Positions 12,001-21,900 of a stretch of 64,000 bases of DNA are shown piece by piece. Under the pieces are notes generated by a model. The model made no database searches and had not been told where the DNA came from. It was given only the letters and a program-made list of their open reading frames with translations. The translations under genes and the position numbers were made by a program. Source of the stretch: Asterochloris sp. CNOR1 (taxonomy: Eukaryota; Chlorophyta; Trebouxiophyceae; Trebouxiales; Trebouxiaceae); assembly GCA_963969365.1 (NCBI GenBank), contig OZ017750.1:1798001-1862000 (forward strand). The letters are read 5' to 3'. Numbering within the stretch: position 1 is the first letter of the stretch; the number at the start of each line of letters is the position of its first letter.

Positions 12001-15000
12001 TGTGTCTTTGAGGTCCATTTGTAAATGGCTGAGCTTGTGGGCAAAGGGGCCATTCTCTGCTTGAGGCAGGGCCTGTGCAGGACATGGGTCTGTGGCAGTC
12101 GGCATACAAGCACTCACTGCTACGTCCAGCTTCCTCTTGTTGGAATGCGCAGGTCAGTGCCCCCCTCTACAAGCTGGTTGTCACCAACGTGGGCGGCGAG
12201 AAGCGGTTTGCAGCAGCAGTGGCAAGGCGCCTGCAGTCCCTGGGAGCGCTGACACGAGGGGATAGGAGGGCTGCATCTGGCATTGACCTGTCCGACAGCA
12301 ACCTCGACTCCCCCCTGGGCAGGAAGTCCCTGAGGTGAGGCACACTGCACAGGCCGCCATGTGCTGCACACTCTGCTGGCCTGCCACTGCACAGTGAGTG
12401 CACAACAACTTGTCAGTCGGTTGATGCCTTGACCCCTGACTGGCTGCATGCAGCTGGCAGCCGGAGCAGCGGCCTGGCAAGGCCCAGTGCGCTCTAGCGC
12501 ATGGCTGGAACATGTGCTCACCCACCGCATTTGACATCCCTGCAGGAAGATGTATGACTGCATCGTGTCAGGAGGGGGAGTGCTGCCGCAGAACGTCTTC
12601 CTGCCGGACATCCTGGAGGGGGCGCGCATGCAGGACGCCAGCGCCATCCTGGCCGATGTGCCTGAGGGCGGCAGCATCACCGCAGCCCAGCTGACCTCTG
12701 CAGGTGCGATGCTTGCCCTGCGGCTCTGTCTGGGGGAAGCACCCTGCCTGGAGCTTCCTGCTGCAGCTGGGCACTCTGCTGGACAGCATGTCAACCCTGC
12801 AGCCATGGCACCATGCCTTCACACATGTCTGTCCAGGCAGCGCTGACCACCTGCGCCTTGCCGCCTGCAACAGTGCCGTCCGCACAAGCAGGCAACAGCG
12901 CAGTGTCCAAAAGAGTGCCCTCTTGAGCGCCGTGCTCTTCGCTACTGCAGTTCAAAAGCTGCATGACGAGCTGCGCCACTCTGTGGATCTGATGGGCATT
13001 GGCCTGGACAACCCCCGGCAGGACAACATTGCAGAGGAGGGCACAGCTGTCATCAAAGAAACCAACAAGGACATGGGGGATGTCAGGTGAGCCAATGACC
13101 ATGTTTCCCCCACTGAACGCTGTCAAAGGAGACCTACAAGGACATGGGGCACGTCAGGTGAGGAAGGTAGTGCTAGTGGCAGGGCAGGGGCCTGCTGGAT
13201 GTACATGCCTGAGACAGGCATGCAAGCTATGCCGTGGGCACCTCGTCATTGCTGTGCGCCACAATACGCAGATGTGCGTGCCAGCTCCCAAGCATCAAAC
13301 CAGCACCCTTTGCTTGACAGGGGGCACGCTCAGCTGTGTTTCTGGTCAGTCTGCTGCAGCAGGGTGCTGCTGCATAAATGCTTGGCCTTCTTGCTTGTTG
13401 GAGACTGCCTCTGCCTGTGTTCCGTGTCAGCCTGAAGTTCTGCCTCCTCCTGTTGGCAGGCGCTTCCTGAACCGCATTCTGGGGCTGCCGCTGGCTCGCC
13501 AGAACCTGCTTTTCAACTACTTCTTCCTGACTCTGACGTCCCAGATCCAGACAGCCAAGGCAGAGGGAAAGTACAGCGAGGGTGTCAGTGACCTCAGCGG
13601 CGGCAAACTGGTGGAGGTGAAGGAGCCCCAGGTAGGGTCAGAACATCCAGCGCACACACGGTGGGGGAACAGTATTGTTCATCTGCTCCCCTGAGCGGAG
13701 CTTCAAGTAGGGGTCAGCAGCCAGCGTGCACTCTCTGGGTGGGAAGCACTGTCTACCTGTGTTGCGACTGCCAGCTGCTGGCAGCGGATGAAAGGACAGA
13801 ATAGAGCACAGCGGCACCTGCATAGGCATGATTAGCATGCGCTTCCCGCAGTGTAAGTCCACAGTTTGGCAGGCTGAGCAGTCCCCTGCTGCTGCAAACG
13901 CTATGAGTGGACAGTTCTGTGCCCTGAGCAGCCCCTGCTGCTACAAAAGCTGTGAGATCATGTAAGAACACAACCCCAGACGGCTGAGCAGTCCCTGCTG
14001 CTGCAGACGCTGTGGGTGGACAATTTCAGTGGGCTGAGGACACTGCGCAATGAGCTGACCTTGGACAGGGGAATGTCTTACCAGCAAGCATGTCTGCGGC
14101 TGAAGAACGAGCGGGGCCGCCCTGATGACAGGAGCGGCTTCTATCGCAGCAAGAAGCCCATTTTTGGGCAGGTGGGTCAACTTGACAGTGGCACTGTTTG
14201 CCTGAAATGGGCAGCAATGTCGCTTGTGAGCAGAGGGGTGTTCATGTCAGCTTGGCGGGGGCTGTCTGGCCCTTGCTGATTCTTGCGTATGCATTCTGTT
14301 TGCGGAATGTGGTCTGGCCCTTGTGGGTGCCTTGTCCCTGCACAGATGATGTGACTGCCTACCTGAAGTCATCTATCCCATTCTCTCCTGTTTTGAGCAG
14401 CATGGCCCCCACTAGACAGACATCATTCAGGGCCTGCTGCCTACTGATACAGGCGATGACCCTTCTAGCCGTCCAAAGGCCAGGGCGCTCCAACATCTTC
14501 AGCATTTGCCGCCCCAACACGGGGCAGTCCTACTTTGAGATGCCGGTGAGGCCCTGCAGGTGTCTGCCCGAGCAGCCTCCTCAAAGGGCATAATGCCTGG
14601 TGTGCCTGCCTGCCCAGGAACCTTGTGCCTTTGCAGTGCTGTTGCTTCCGCTGCCAAGCAGCATCAGGCAGGCATGGGGCTGGTGTGCATCAACACAGGC
14701 TCAATCTCCATTCACGCCTTTTGTGCCATCAGGGCCAGCTGCGGCGCCCTAGGTTGGAGTGCTATTTCTGATGTTCGCACCGTGTGTTGAGGACCCTGCA
14801 CTGCTCCCTTGAGGTTCCCATATTGCAGCACTTTGCCTGATGATGGTGCCCTGCTTTGACGGCCCTTCACCCATGCACTGCAGGGTGACGATCTGGCCTT
14901 GAAGTATAAACCTGTGGCAGAGGAGGAGGGTGAGCAGGGCTGGGAGGAGGTGTACACCATGTCGCTGCAGCACTGCATGCACGGCCCCGGCTGCACAACA

Positions 15001-17745
15001 ACCAACTGCTCGGTGAGGCTGAAGCTGTGCACTGTCCGTCCTCATCGTGTACACAGCTGTTCCTGCTGCTCCACAAAAGGTATGCACCATGTTCAGATGC
15101 AGTATGGGCACACAAGCCGGAGCCCCTGAAGGGCGCATAAGCATGCAGCCATGCACCCTCCTTGGCGCGCATGTGCTGCATGCCTTGGGGGTACACCAGT
15201 GTACCTACAGCCCTGGCTGCTCTCTGCTGCCATGCCTCCATAAGCAGTCTTGCTGCCCTGCAGGTTGGCACGCGCCTGACCCGTGTGACGATCCTTTCAG
15301 GCAGTGTCGTGCGTGTGTGGGGCACCCTAGAGAAGGTTCTGCAGGTGAGGCCTCCTGCAGCTGCTGCAGCTGGGGTGCAGATGCATGCGCCTGCTTTACT
15401 GGACACATGGCACAGCACGTGCACAATAGCAAGAAGGCCCATCTGCTGAAGGGGCCAACTGTCTTGAATTGTGCAATGTTGCTCTGCTGATGGTGTTAGA
15501 TGCGTGTGCTGTTGTAGTGACCTGCTGACACCCACAATGCCTTGGCTCCTCAGCCCATGACACGACCTGCATTACATGCAAGCACCTTGCTGAATGCTCC
15601 CGCTGCACCTGCCTGCAGAGGAATGAGGGCTCCCTGTCCAAGCAGGACCGCACCATGCGCGTGGTGCGCATCGGCCTGAAAGACAGCAGCAGCCTTGTAG
15701 GTGGGCGCTGCCCTTCAACGGCTTGGTTGCAGCATGTGGGGCTCCCAGTGCCTTTTCTCAGGGATTCCTCATAGCCAGGCACTGCCAGTCAGGCATCAGC
15801 CTGCTGGCCAGGGAAACATGGGCTGCTGAACCACATGGTGTGCCTCATACAGACTGGCATACTTACCTACTTGGGCATGGAGTCCTGAGTTGAGGTGCAT
15901 GCAGGTGTGCGCTACCCTGCGCGTCTGCTGCCCCAGGTGGTGGAGACCCTCAAGTCTCAGCAGGAGGCAGCGGCAAGTGCTGCCCAGGCGGCTGCCCAGG
16001 CGGCTGCCCAGGCGGCTGCCCAGGCGGGGCCGAGCTCCCATGGTCAGGGTGGGTGTCATACACAGCATGTCTGGGCTTCTCAAAGTTGTGCCTGTGCTTG
16101 GGGTCGGCTTTGGTGTGTTGGCAGGGAATCAAGCACATGGTCTGCTGCTTGGCAGCCACCTCCAGCCCTTCAGCCCACAGGCTGCTGCCCTGCAGGTGGT
16201 CCTAGTGTGGCTGACATGGCGCTACAGGGTGCAGCCCTGAAGGCAGCTGCAATGGGGGCAGGCACAGCTGTCAAAGTGGAATCAGTGTCCCCTGTGGACA
16301 AGTCTGCCATGAACAAGGCCTTCAGGTTGGAGCCCTTGCAGCACTTCTGGCGCATGGGCTGCCGCTGCCCTTCACGTCATTGCTGACCATGCTGCCGCCG
16401 CCCCAGCTGCCATGGCTTTGCTGCAGCAAGGGCTGGGAACCCATGTTGTCACCGCAGCTTTGCTGCTGCAGAGCGCCCAAAACCATCCTCGACTTCTTCA
16501 GCAAACCTGCAGCAGGCAAGGGGAAGGCGCCCGCGGCCGCAGCAAACGGCAAGCGCGGCAGAGCAGAGGAGAACAAGATGCCTGAGGCGGCCCCTCAGGC
16601 GGGCGGAAAGCGCCTCAAACAGTCTGCAGCTGCCCCAAAGGAGGCTGACCTGGACCTGACTGAGCAGGTCAGGCCCTAGACACTGCTGGGGATCTTACAA
16701 TGCGCTGCAAGCAAGCCGGTAGCAGACAGACTGCTGCCACCACTACCCCAAAGGAGGCAAACCTAGACCTCACTGAGCTGGACGGACCCGAGATGCCTGT
16801 GGGGACTGCAATGGTGTGTGAGTACACAATCCACCCAGACCTGCATCTGAAGTGAGCAGGTGAGAGGCACAGCCACAGTTGCACAACTGTGGACCAATGC
16901 GGCAAGAAGGGCCTAGCAGTCTGCTGGTGCCATTGCTCTCCCGCTGGGGCAGATGTGGACCTCATCAGGCAGACAAGGCCTGCAGGTGCCTGTGGGAGTT
17001 GTTGCCCTCTTGATTTCTGTTGTCAGTGCTAGAGAGGAGAGGCAGATCTGGACCTGACCGCGCAAGTCTTCCCTGCAGCCACTCGCTACAGGTCTTGTGG
17101 TGCTTTAAGAGGTCCACCTGAGGCTGCGCAGGCTGCACCAGAGGAGGCACACCTGGAGCTGCCAGAGCAGGTCACTGGGCACAGAGGAGCCACTCTCGTC
17201 CTGAAGTGTCCATCAACTGCCATGCCAAGCTTATGCGCTTCAGGCTGAACCGTACTGAAATCAATGACTGCCCAACAGCAGCCCTGGAGCCAGTGGAGTG
17301 TGGTCTCTCGGCCCTTGTGGAGAGCTGGGGCTCCTCCCGGTCTCCTCTATCAGTATATGTCTCAGCAACCCGCAGGGCTTTCATGGTATTCACACAGGTG
17401 CTGCAGGACTCAGACGCGGAGCTGTCAGATATGAAGACCAAAACAGGCCGCAGCCTCAGGTCAGGCGTGTCGGCAGTCACCAGAGATGGGAGCCCAGCAC
17501 AGCAGGAGCCTGACGGTGCAATGCGCAAGACTGGGAGGGGCCTTCTCCTTGGCAGGGAGGATAGCGTTGGCAGCGACAGCAGTTCAGGCCATGTAAAAAG
17601 GCACAAGCATGAAGCGTACCAGCCCAGTGAGCAGCAGATAGCCTGCCTGACTGGTATGGGATTTGAGCACAGCGCTGCCGTTAGGTCCCTAAAAATAAGC
17701 AACGGCAACACAGAGCGCGCAGCCAATCACCTCCTGACTAGCTAA
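6098..17745 (+). CDS. SBNO: Strawberry notch (SBNO/FGT1) helicase-like protein with PIP-like motif and UBA tail
   Basis: Superfamily-2 helicase-like chromatin/transcription coactivator; the Arabidopsis orthologue FGT1 maintains heat-stress gene expression. Thirty exons: 6098-6201, 6477-6578, 6690-6835, 7020-7110, 7376-7525, 7846-7953, 8186-8304, 8575-8647, 8869-8903, 9006-9081, 9264-9465, 9869-10091, 10314-10436, 11104-11220, 11464-11645, 12153-12334, 12546-12703, 12951-13086, 13460-13631, 14007-14171, 14453-14545, 14884-15012, 15264-15344, 15619-15700, 15905-16042, 16196-16325, 16472-16667, 16730-16813, 17033-17170, 17398-17745. They give about 1,360 residues, close to FGT1/SBNO1 length. Visible motifs: [11 protein letters not shown] (Walker A), IFDECHKAKN (DExH box), [17 protein letters not shown] and [10 protein letters not shown] (C-terminal helicase lobe). 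Introns after 8304 and 8903 appear to start with GC. The FGT1 N-terminal PHD region is not seen. Exons 28 and 29 are the least certain. Confidence 0.93.
6690..9081 (+). other. SBNO N-terminal ATPase (AAA-like) lobe
   Basis: Exons 3-10 of the strawberry notch gene. Family landmarks appear in order: the Q-motif-like [13 protein letters not shown], Walker [19 protein letters not shown] in exon 4 (7020-7110), [10 protein letters not shown] in exon 5, FDGCLIFDE joined across an intron to CHKAKN (DECH box, exons 6/7), VVYCSATG (exon 7), and [14 protein letters not shown] (exon 8). All residues expected for nucleotide binding and hydrolysis are intact, so the ATPase lobe looks functional. Confidence 0.92.
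7214..7415 (+). repeat. Degenerate triplicated acceptor/exon start of SBNO exon 5
   Basis: Three tandem copies of about 68 bp: 7214-7275, 7282-7349 and the functional one at about 7350-7415. Each contains an agcccagc-like start, ctgc, a tgca-rich acceptor and a coding start that reads WLS(L/T) in the two better copies. Only the last copy keeps tgcag plus the conserved [10 protein letters not shown]. Confidence 0.75.
9869..12334 (+). other. SBNO C-terminal helicase lobe (Helicase_C_4)
   Basis: Exons 12-16. Key matches to the family are [20 protein letters not shown] (motif IV region), [15 protein letters not shown] followed by the arginine-finger-type LGRSHRSNQ, and [20 protein letters not shown] downstream. 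The SNQ end joins the exon at 12153 directly in phase 0. Confidence 0.9.
11618..11904 (+). repeat. Copy of SBNO exon 15 end plus donor, followed by a near-perfect 64-bp tandem pair
   Basis: The exon end at 11618-11660 (ggggcgctcccacagatcca then accaggtcag) recurs at about 11747-11790 with a few changes. Directly after it a unit starting cgctgtggtgtaagttcaca occurs at 11788-11840 and again at 11852-11904, with one mismatch over 53 bp. Each unit contains GTAAGT followed 38 nt later by TGTGCAG. Confidence 0.85.
13046..13163 (+). repeat. Copy of SBNO exon 18 end plus donor
   Basis: 13046-13092 (coding [10 protein letters not shown], then ag|gtgagc) recurs at 13119-13163, where aaggacatgggg and the following cacgtcaggtgagg are retained. 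The spacing is about 72 bp. The second copy sits in the intron. Confidence 0.8.
13871..14030 (+). repeat. Three copies of the acceptor/start of SBNO exon 20
   Basis: Starts at 13871, 13921 and 13981 share gctgagcagtcc(c)ctgctg, then ctgcaaacgctatgagtgg, ctacaaaagctgtgag or ctgcagacgctgtgggtgg. The third copy is the real splice acceptor; the first two have lost the AG. Confidence 0.8.
15981..16026 (+). repeat. 12-nt tandem repeat coding Ala-Ala-Gln
   Basis: The unit gcggctgcccag is repeated about four times in SBNO exon 25 and encodes an AAQA run at the end of the helicase body. Confidence 0.9.
16472..17745 (+). other. SBNO C-terminal tail: PIP-like motif, repeated acidic exons, UBA domain
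   Basis: Exon 27 opens with [13 protein letters not shown], which fits the PCNA-interaction pattern (hydrophobic, two residues, two aromatics) except that the leading Gln is Pro. It is followed by basic, nucleus-type sequence ([17 protein letters not shown]) and the acidic EADLDLTEQ. Exons 28 and 29 repeat that acidic motif. Exon 30 ends in a clear UBA domain ([11 protein letters not shown] and [13 protein letters not shown]) just before the stop at 17745. The phases 2/2, 0/0, 0/0, 0/0 tie the tail to the helicase body in a single reading frame. Confidence 0.8.
16635..17170 (+). repeat. Four tandem degenerate LDLTEQ-coding units in the SBNO tail
   Basis: Units centred at 16640, 16755, 17045 and 17150 each encode (K/E)EA followed by LDL/LEL and TEQ, TEL, TAQ or PEQ. 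The first ends exon 27. The second lies in a phase 0/0 open segment (16730-16813). The third and fourth lie together in another (17033-17170). Confidence 0.7.
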
Positions 17746-17827
17746 CCAACCTGCCTTGACTTTTGATTGCCAATTCATTTCATCCGCCAATTAATTCATG
17801 TCAATGCATGCCTGAAGCAATGCATCC
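17746..17827. other. 82-bp gap between convergent stop codons
   Basis: The stop codons of SBNO (+) and the LYR protein (-) are only 82 bp apart. Mature 3' UTRs must overlap or be extremely short. I see no clear TGTAA element in the gap. Confidence 0.8.
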
Positions 17828-18355
17828 TCAGAACCTGCCAGGTTTGAAGTTTTTTGGCAGCTTGCGCCCAAAATATTGGCGCTCCATCAGCTGGTGGTGC
17901 TTATGTTTGAAGTCCTCCATGCTTGTTTTACCATCAGCCACCCTGCAACACACCACTGTCCAGTCTGTAAGCCATGTCGCACCCAAAACAGACCTTAGCA
18001 AGCCTTGATACTGGAACACAGGCTGTCCTCCCCAGCACCCAGACTCCTGCCTGGAGGTGCGCTCTGCATCTGCCTGGACCAGCTCTCCCTTGCGCAGAAC
18101 AAATGTGCCTGCCCCTGCATGAGATGGTTCCCCAGCCCTGCGTGGTGTGGTCATCCGTAGGAAGCCAATCTTGGCAACCAGCTCCTTGTGCAGATCAGAG
18201 GCCCTGGCTGCATCCTGCTCTGCGGCATGCTGCCTCATGCTGCTGCGTGCATTTTGCAGAGCTTCAGCCTTTGCTGATGGAGCCAGCCGCTTGATCAGGG
18301 TCAGCAGCTCCCTGTAGCTCCTCAGCACCGCTGCTTTAGCTGGCTGAAGACTCAT
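17828..18355 (-). CDS. LYR-motif (complex 1 LYR family) mitochondrial assembly protein
   Basis: Small protein of about 139 residues in two exons: 18051-18355 and 17828-17942. The N-terminus has the LYR-family signature as RSYRELL, with Ser in place of the usual Leu, followed by a basic helix and the FLRMTTPR segment seen in the plant EMB1793-like branch. After splicing, ERTSRVADGK runs into SMEDFKHKHHQLM and RQYFGRKLP, as expected for that branch. LYR proteins bind acyl-carrier protein and help Fe-S or respiratory-complex assembly in mitochondria; which complex this one serves cannot be told. The 108-nt intron has a GC donor (ccag|gcagga) and is a stop-free multiple of three, so an unspliced 175-residue form is also open. 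It is convergent with SBNO and divergent from the 4E-T-like gene. Confidence 0.82.
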   Translation of the reverse strand: MSLQPAKAAVLRSYRELLTLIKRLAPSAKAEALQNARSSMRQHAAEQDAARASDLHKELVAKIGFLRMTTPRRAGEPSHAGAGTFVLRKGELVQADAERTSRQESGCWGGQPVFQYQGLLRSVLGATWLTDWTVVCCRVADGKTSMEDFKHKHHQLMERQYFGRKLPKNFKPGRF

Positions 18356-18946
18356 GCACTGCCCAGAGGTCCACTTGACAGTGTGGCGTTGCAGCTCTGA
18401 TCACTCATTTGCATCCGGGGTGCTCTCTGCCACAGGGCTAGGGGCGCAGAGCAGACAGATCACAAATATTGTAATATCGAAAGTGTGCCTGAGCTTGAAC
18501 GATACTTGATCCGCTCTCTAAATCTGGTGGCTGAGCTGCTATCCCGTGGGACAGCAGGCAGGCACCTTCAGCAGGGCTGGATCACCTTGCCAGCTCAGGT
18601 TAGAGACCTGCAAGTCCGGCCTGTACATTGAGCCTGCTGCAGGTGGGCGATCATGAAGCATGGTCGTCAACAGGCCTACTCATGAGCCTAAATGTCTGCC
18701 AAGGCAGACCACCATGTCACCACCTAGGATGCCTGCTGTGTCTTCACGTGCTGCTGTATCCTACCATGAGTGGCCTGGCTGCCAGGCTCACAACACACCA
18801 CATCAAAGCTCACCATCCTGATCTGCAGGCTCGTGTCCTTCACCCAACCACGTCACCTTGCCCTCAGCTTTTTTCGGACCCAAGTCACAACTTAGAGTAG
18901 CCCTCACCTTCAGGCCTCGGTTCAGATCTTGCCTCTTCCCCTCAGC
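18356..18946. promoter_or_regulatory. Divergent intergenic region between the LYR gene and the 4E-T-like gene
   Basis: These 591 bp separate the two start codons, so both promoters must lie here or in 5' UTR introns. An AT-rich patch (cacaaatattgtaatatcg) at about 18460-18480 stands out against GC-rich surroundings. The sequence cttcccctcag just before the ATG at 18947 could be a 5' UTR splice acceptor. No coding exon is seen. Confidence 0.5.
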
Positions 18947-21900
18947 ATGTCTTCGTCCTCGGTCAGCCACCTCAGCTCTGAAGGAGTCCCCACGCCCAGC
19001 CAGACCAGCATGGACCCCTGGGTTGCACTCAGCATCATTGAAACAGGAGATGCTGGGGGCTCTGTGTCTGTGCGCCTGAGCCCCAGGGAGCTGGGTGGGC
19101 CGGGGACGCCTGCCGGTCTGTGCAACTCCCGTCAGCCTGTTAGTCCAGATGCAAGCCACCAGCTTGCGCCAGAGCAGCCCCAAACCCAGGGCACTCCCCC
19201 ATCAGATGCACCCCACTCAGATCAGCAACAGCCACCGCCAGGGGTGGCCACCATGGGCATGGCTGCCATGCAGCCAGCGTTGGATCTCCCCAACGGGACC
19301 GGCAACGGGGCAGGGCAGCAGGCGCCTCCCCAGGGGGCAGAAGCTGCTGCAGCCTCCCAGGCTGCCAGTCCCTCTGGTCTTGGCGCCTCTGGCCAGCCCA
19401 GTCAGGCAGAGCTTGTCAGTGGTGCGGCCAGGGTTTCAGGGGCACTGCCACAGGATGGCAGTGCCACAGCACCTACCATGGAGAAAGCAGTGTACACTAG
19501 GTAGGTCGAGCTGCTGTACTGTGCTGGCCCTGCGCTGCCTCATGCTGGCGCAGTGCTGCATGCCAGTCCAGCAGGTGCCTGTGGAGATCAGCCCAGCCTG
19601 AGGGGCACTGCAAGTAGGCCCTGGAGGAGCAGGCCCATGTTGTTCAGACACAGGAAAACTGAGTGTGCAATGACGGCCTGCAGGGCATTTTTGATCAAGT
19701 TCAAGTCACAGTGTCTGAAACCACCAAAGGACTGGGACCCAGAAACACTCAAGTGAGCGACACTGCACCAGCGCATGGTGCCTTCCATAGCGCAAGCTTG
19801 TGTCTGGCATTGTGCCCTCTGCTGCATCAACCAAGTGCATGTGGGCTGTGTCAGATACTCACTTTGCACGATCCTGCCTGCTTATCTGTCCTTGAACAGC
19901 TGCCTGCAAGCCGCTGCTGCACCATGCAGAGGTGCAGGCAGTGCAGGCCAGACCAAGCTGTCTGTCTGCAGTCGTGAGCTTGGTGGTCTGGACCCTCACC
20001 ACGACCACCAGGGGTCGGGGCACATGGCACCCATGAAGCGCGACCCCAGCAGCCTGTATGGCACTTCTCCAGGCACAGGGCGCGATGGATGGCGCAGGGG
20101 GCCACTGCCTGTCAAACCGCCAGGTGGCGCAGCCGCAGTGCTATCTGGCATCTAGGTGGTGCTGCCACGGCGAGGCTCTGAAGCCGCCTGGTGCAGTGCA
20201 GCTGCTGTGCCGTCTTCTGCTGCTGTCTGGCAGGCTTGTGTCTCATTGATCTGGTTTGCACCGTGAGAAAGCCATTCATCAACAGGCTGCTGTAACATCT
20301 GACATGGACCAGCACCCTGCCCACCTGGCTGCACGGCTCATGTCCCTCCACATGTCTCACAGGCCTGACTTGTCGTGACACAGCTGCAGGGCTGCTGGGG
20401 CCGCCGCCAGGGATTGCTCTGCGGGACATCAGGACCGGCAGGCCAGTGGAGGAGCGGCCTCCAAGGTGAGCGTCTGGCTCGTTTGCACTGCTGAGCAACC
20501 TTTAATCACAGCACATGTCTGCATCTCCTGTGTGCTGTACAGGGAAGCTTCCTTTCGTAAAAGTGGCATTTGACACTGGACCTTATTGCACTGCCGGCAT
20601 GAAAAAAGCCCTCTTACCCCTACAAATGACACTCGACCGTCCCACCTCTGCTCTGCAGGCTCAGCAAGGATGATGACTGGCGCGCTGGCAAGCAGGGTGG
20701 CCCTGGGCGGGTGCCTGAGTGGCATGAGAGCACCCCGCCTGGCTTTGCGGCTGCAGGTGGGGTCTTCACCGCCTCCACCTGCCGTGAGCAATGGCCTGCC
20801 TCACAACAGTCCAGCATGCTCTGGAGGCAGCATGCTTTGTTGATGTCAACTTCAGAGCAATATGGCTGTGCCCTCCAACCAGCCCTTGCCTTGTTGTGCC
20901 TGGCATCGTTGTTGTACACTTAGACTGTAATGTTGCTGCCGGCAGGTTCGCGGCGGGGCCCTCTTGCAGAGCCCAGCAGCGCCCGCAGCAACAAGGAGCC
21001 TGCATGGATGGGAGATGACGTTGGATCAGAGGAGTCACCCTCAGCAGCAGTTGGCGGCGTGACGCGCTCCGCCTTTGAGCAGGAGCGGCAGCGCATGAAG
21101 CAGGAGCATATTCTCAAGGAGCAGGCTGCCAAGGCTGCAGCTCAGGTCAGCTTACGGTGTCAACCCTGCCATCAGAGCCACAGTGCGCGCCTGCCTGCTG
21201 TGTTGCTCTTCACTGGCTGTGGGCGCTGGGCCCGTGCTGGTGCCTGTGCCTATGCACCCTGGGCCCCAGACCTTGAAGTGCTGTCAGGGGAGTTCCACAA
21301 GCCAGCTGAGGCTTGTGCTGGTGGTAGGCCTGAACTGTGTCTGACATCCGGCCATTACACCCTGGGCTGCAGGCACCCCAGCCAGAGCTGCTCTCAGAAG
21401 AGCAGATCTCCCAGCTGGCAGCTGACGTGCCTGAAGAGCCTGCCAGGAAGCGCAGCTTGGAGGGTAGGCGCATCCCTCTCGAGGGACTGTTTGCTGACGA
21501 TGATGGCCCAGACGATGAGGTCAAGCCGCCCCCCGGCTTTGAAAATCGGCGTCCATCCAAGGGCAGCACTAGCGCCTCTGCAGCAGTGGAGCGGGCTGTG
21601 CCTTTCGCTATGGAGAGGGCAGTTTCTTCCAAGCCTGCTCCAGGTGGGGCTGCAGAGCTACATGCAGAAACATGGCTCTCCCTGCTGGCAGCAGCCATGT
21701 ATTGCCTCCTACAGCATCAGGCTGCTGGAAACTGCAGCTGCCTGCCATTGCAGCAGCTGGGCTGGGCATGCCAGAGGCTCATGTTTCCGCCTTGTCAGGC
21801 CGTCGACCTGAGCGCCCTGCAGACGCATGCGCTGAGCTATGCCCCTTGAACGCAGGCCCATCCGAGCCTGTGGCAGTCAGCCTGGAGTCGTCCAGCAGCA

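Noticed and set aside
14732-14752. Possible small SBNO exon coding GQLRRPR
   Set aside because: It starts in phase 0 but ends in phase 2, while the next exon (14884) needs phase 0. Direct joining of 14545 to 14884 gives the family-like sequence.
19684-19752. Interpretation of the 4E-binding protein as eIF4G
   Set aside because: The YTRAFLIKFK segment resembles plant eIF4G, but no MIF4G or MA3 domain follows in about 1,600 further residues. The downstream PPKDWDPETL and NKEPAWMG segments fit 4E-T better.
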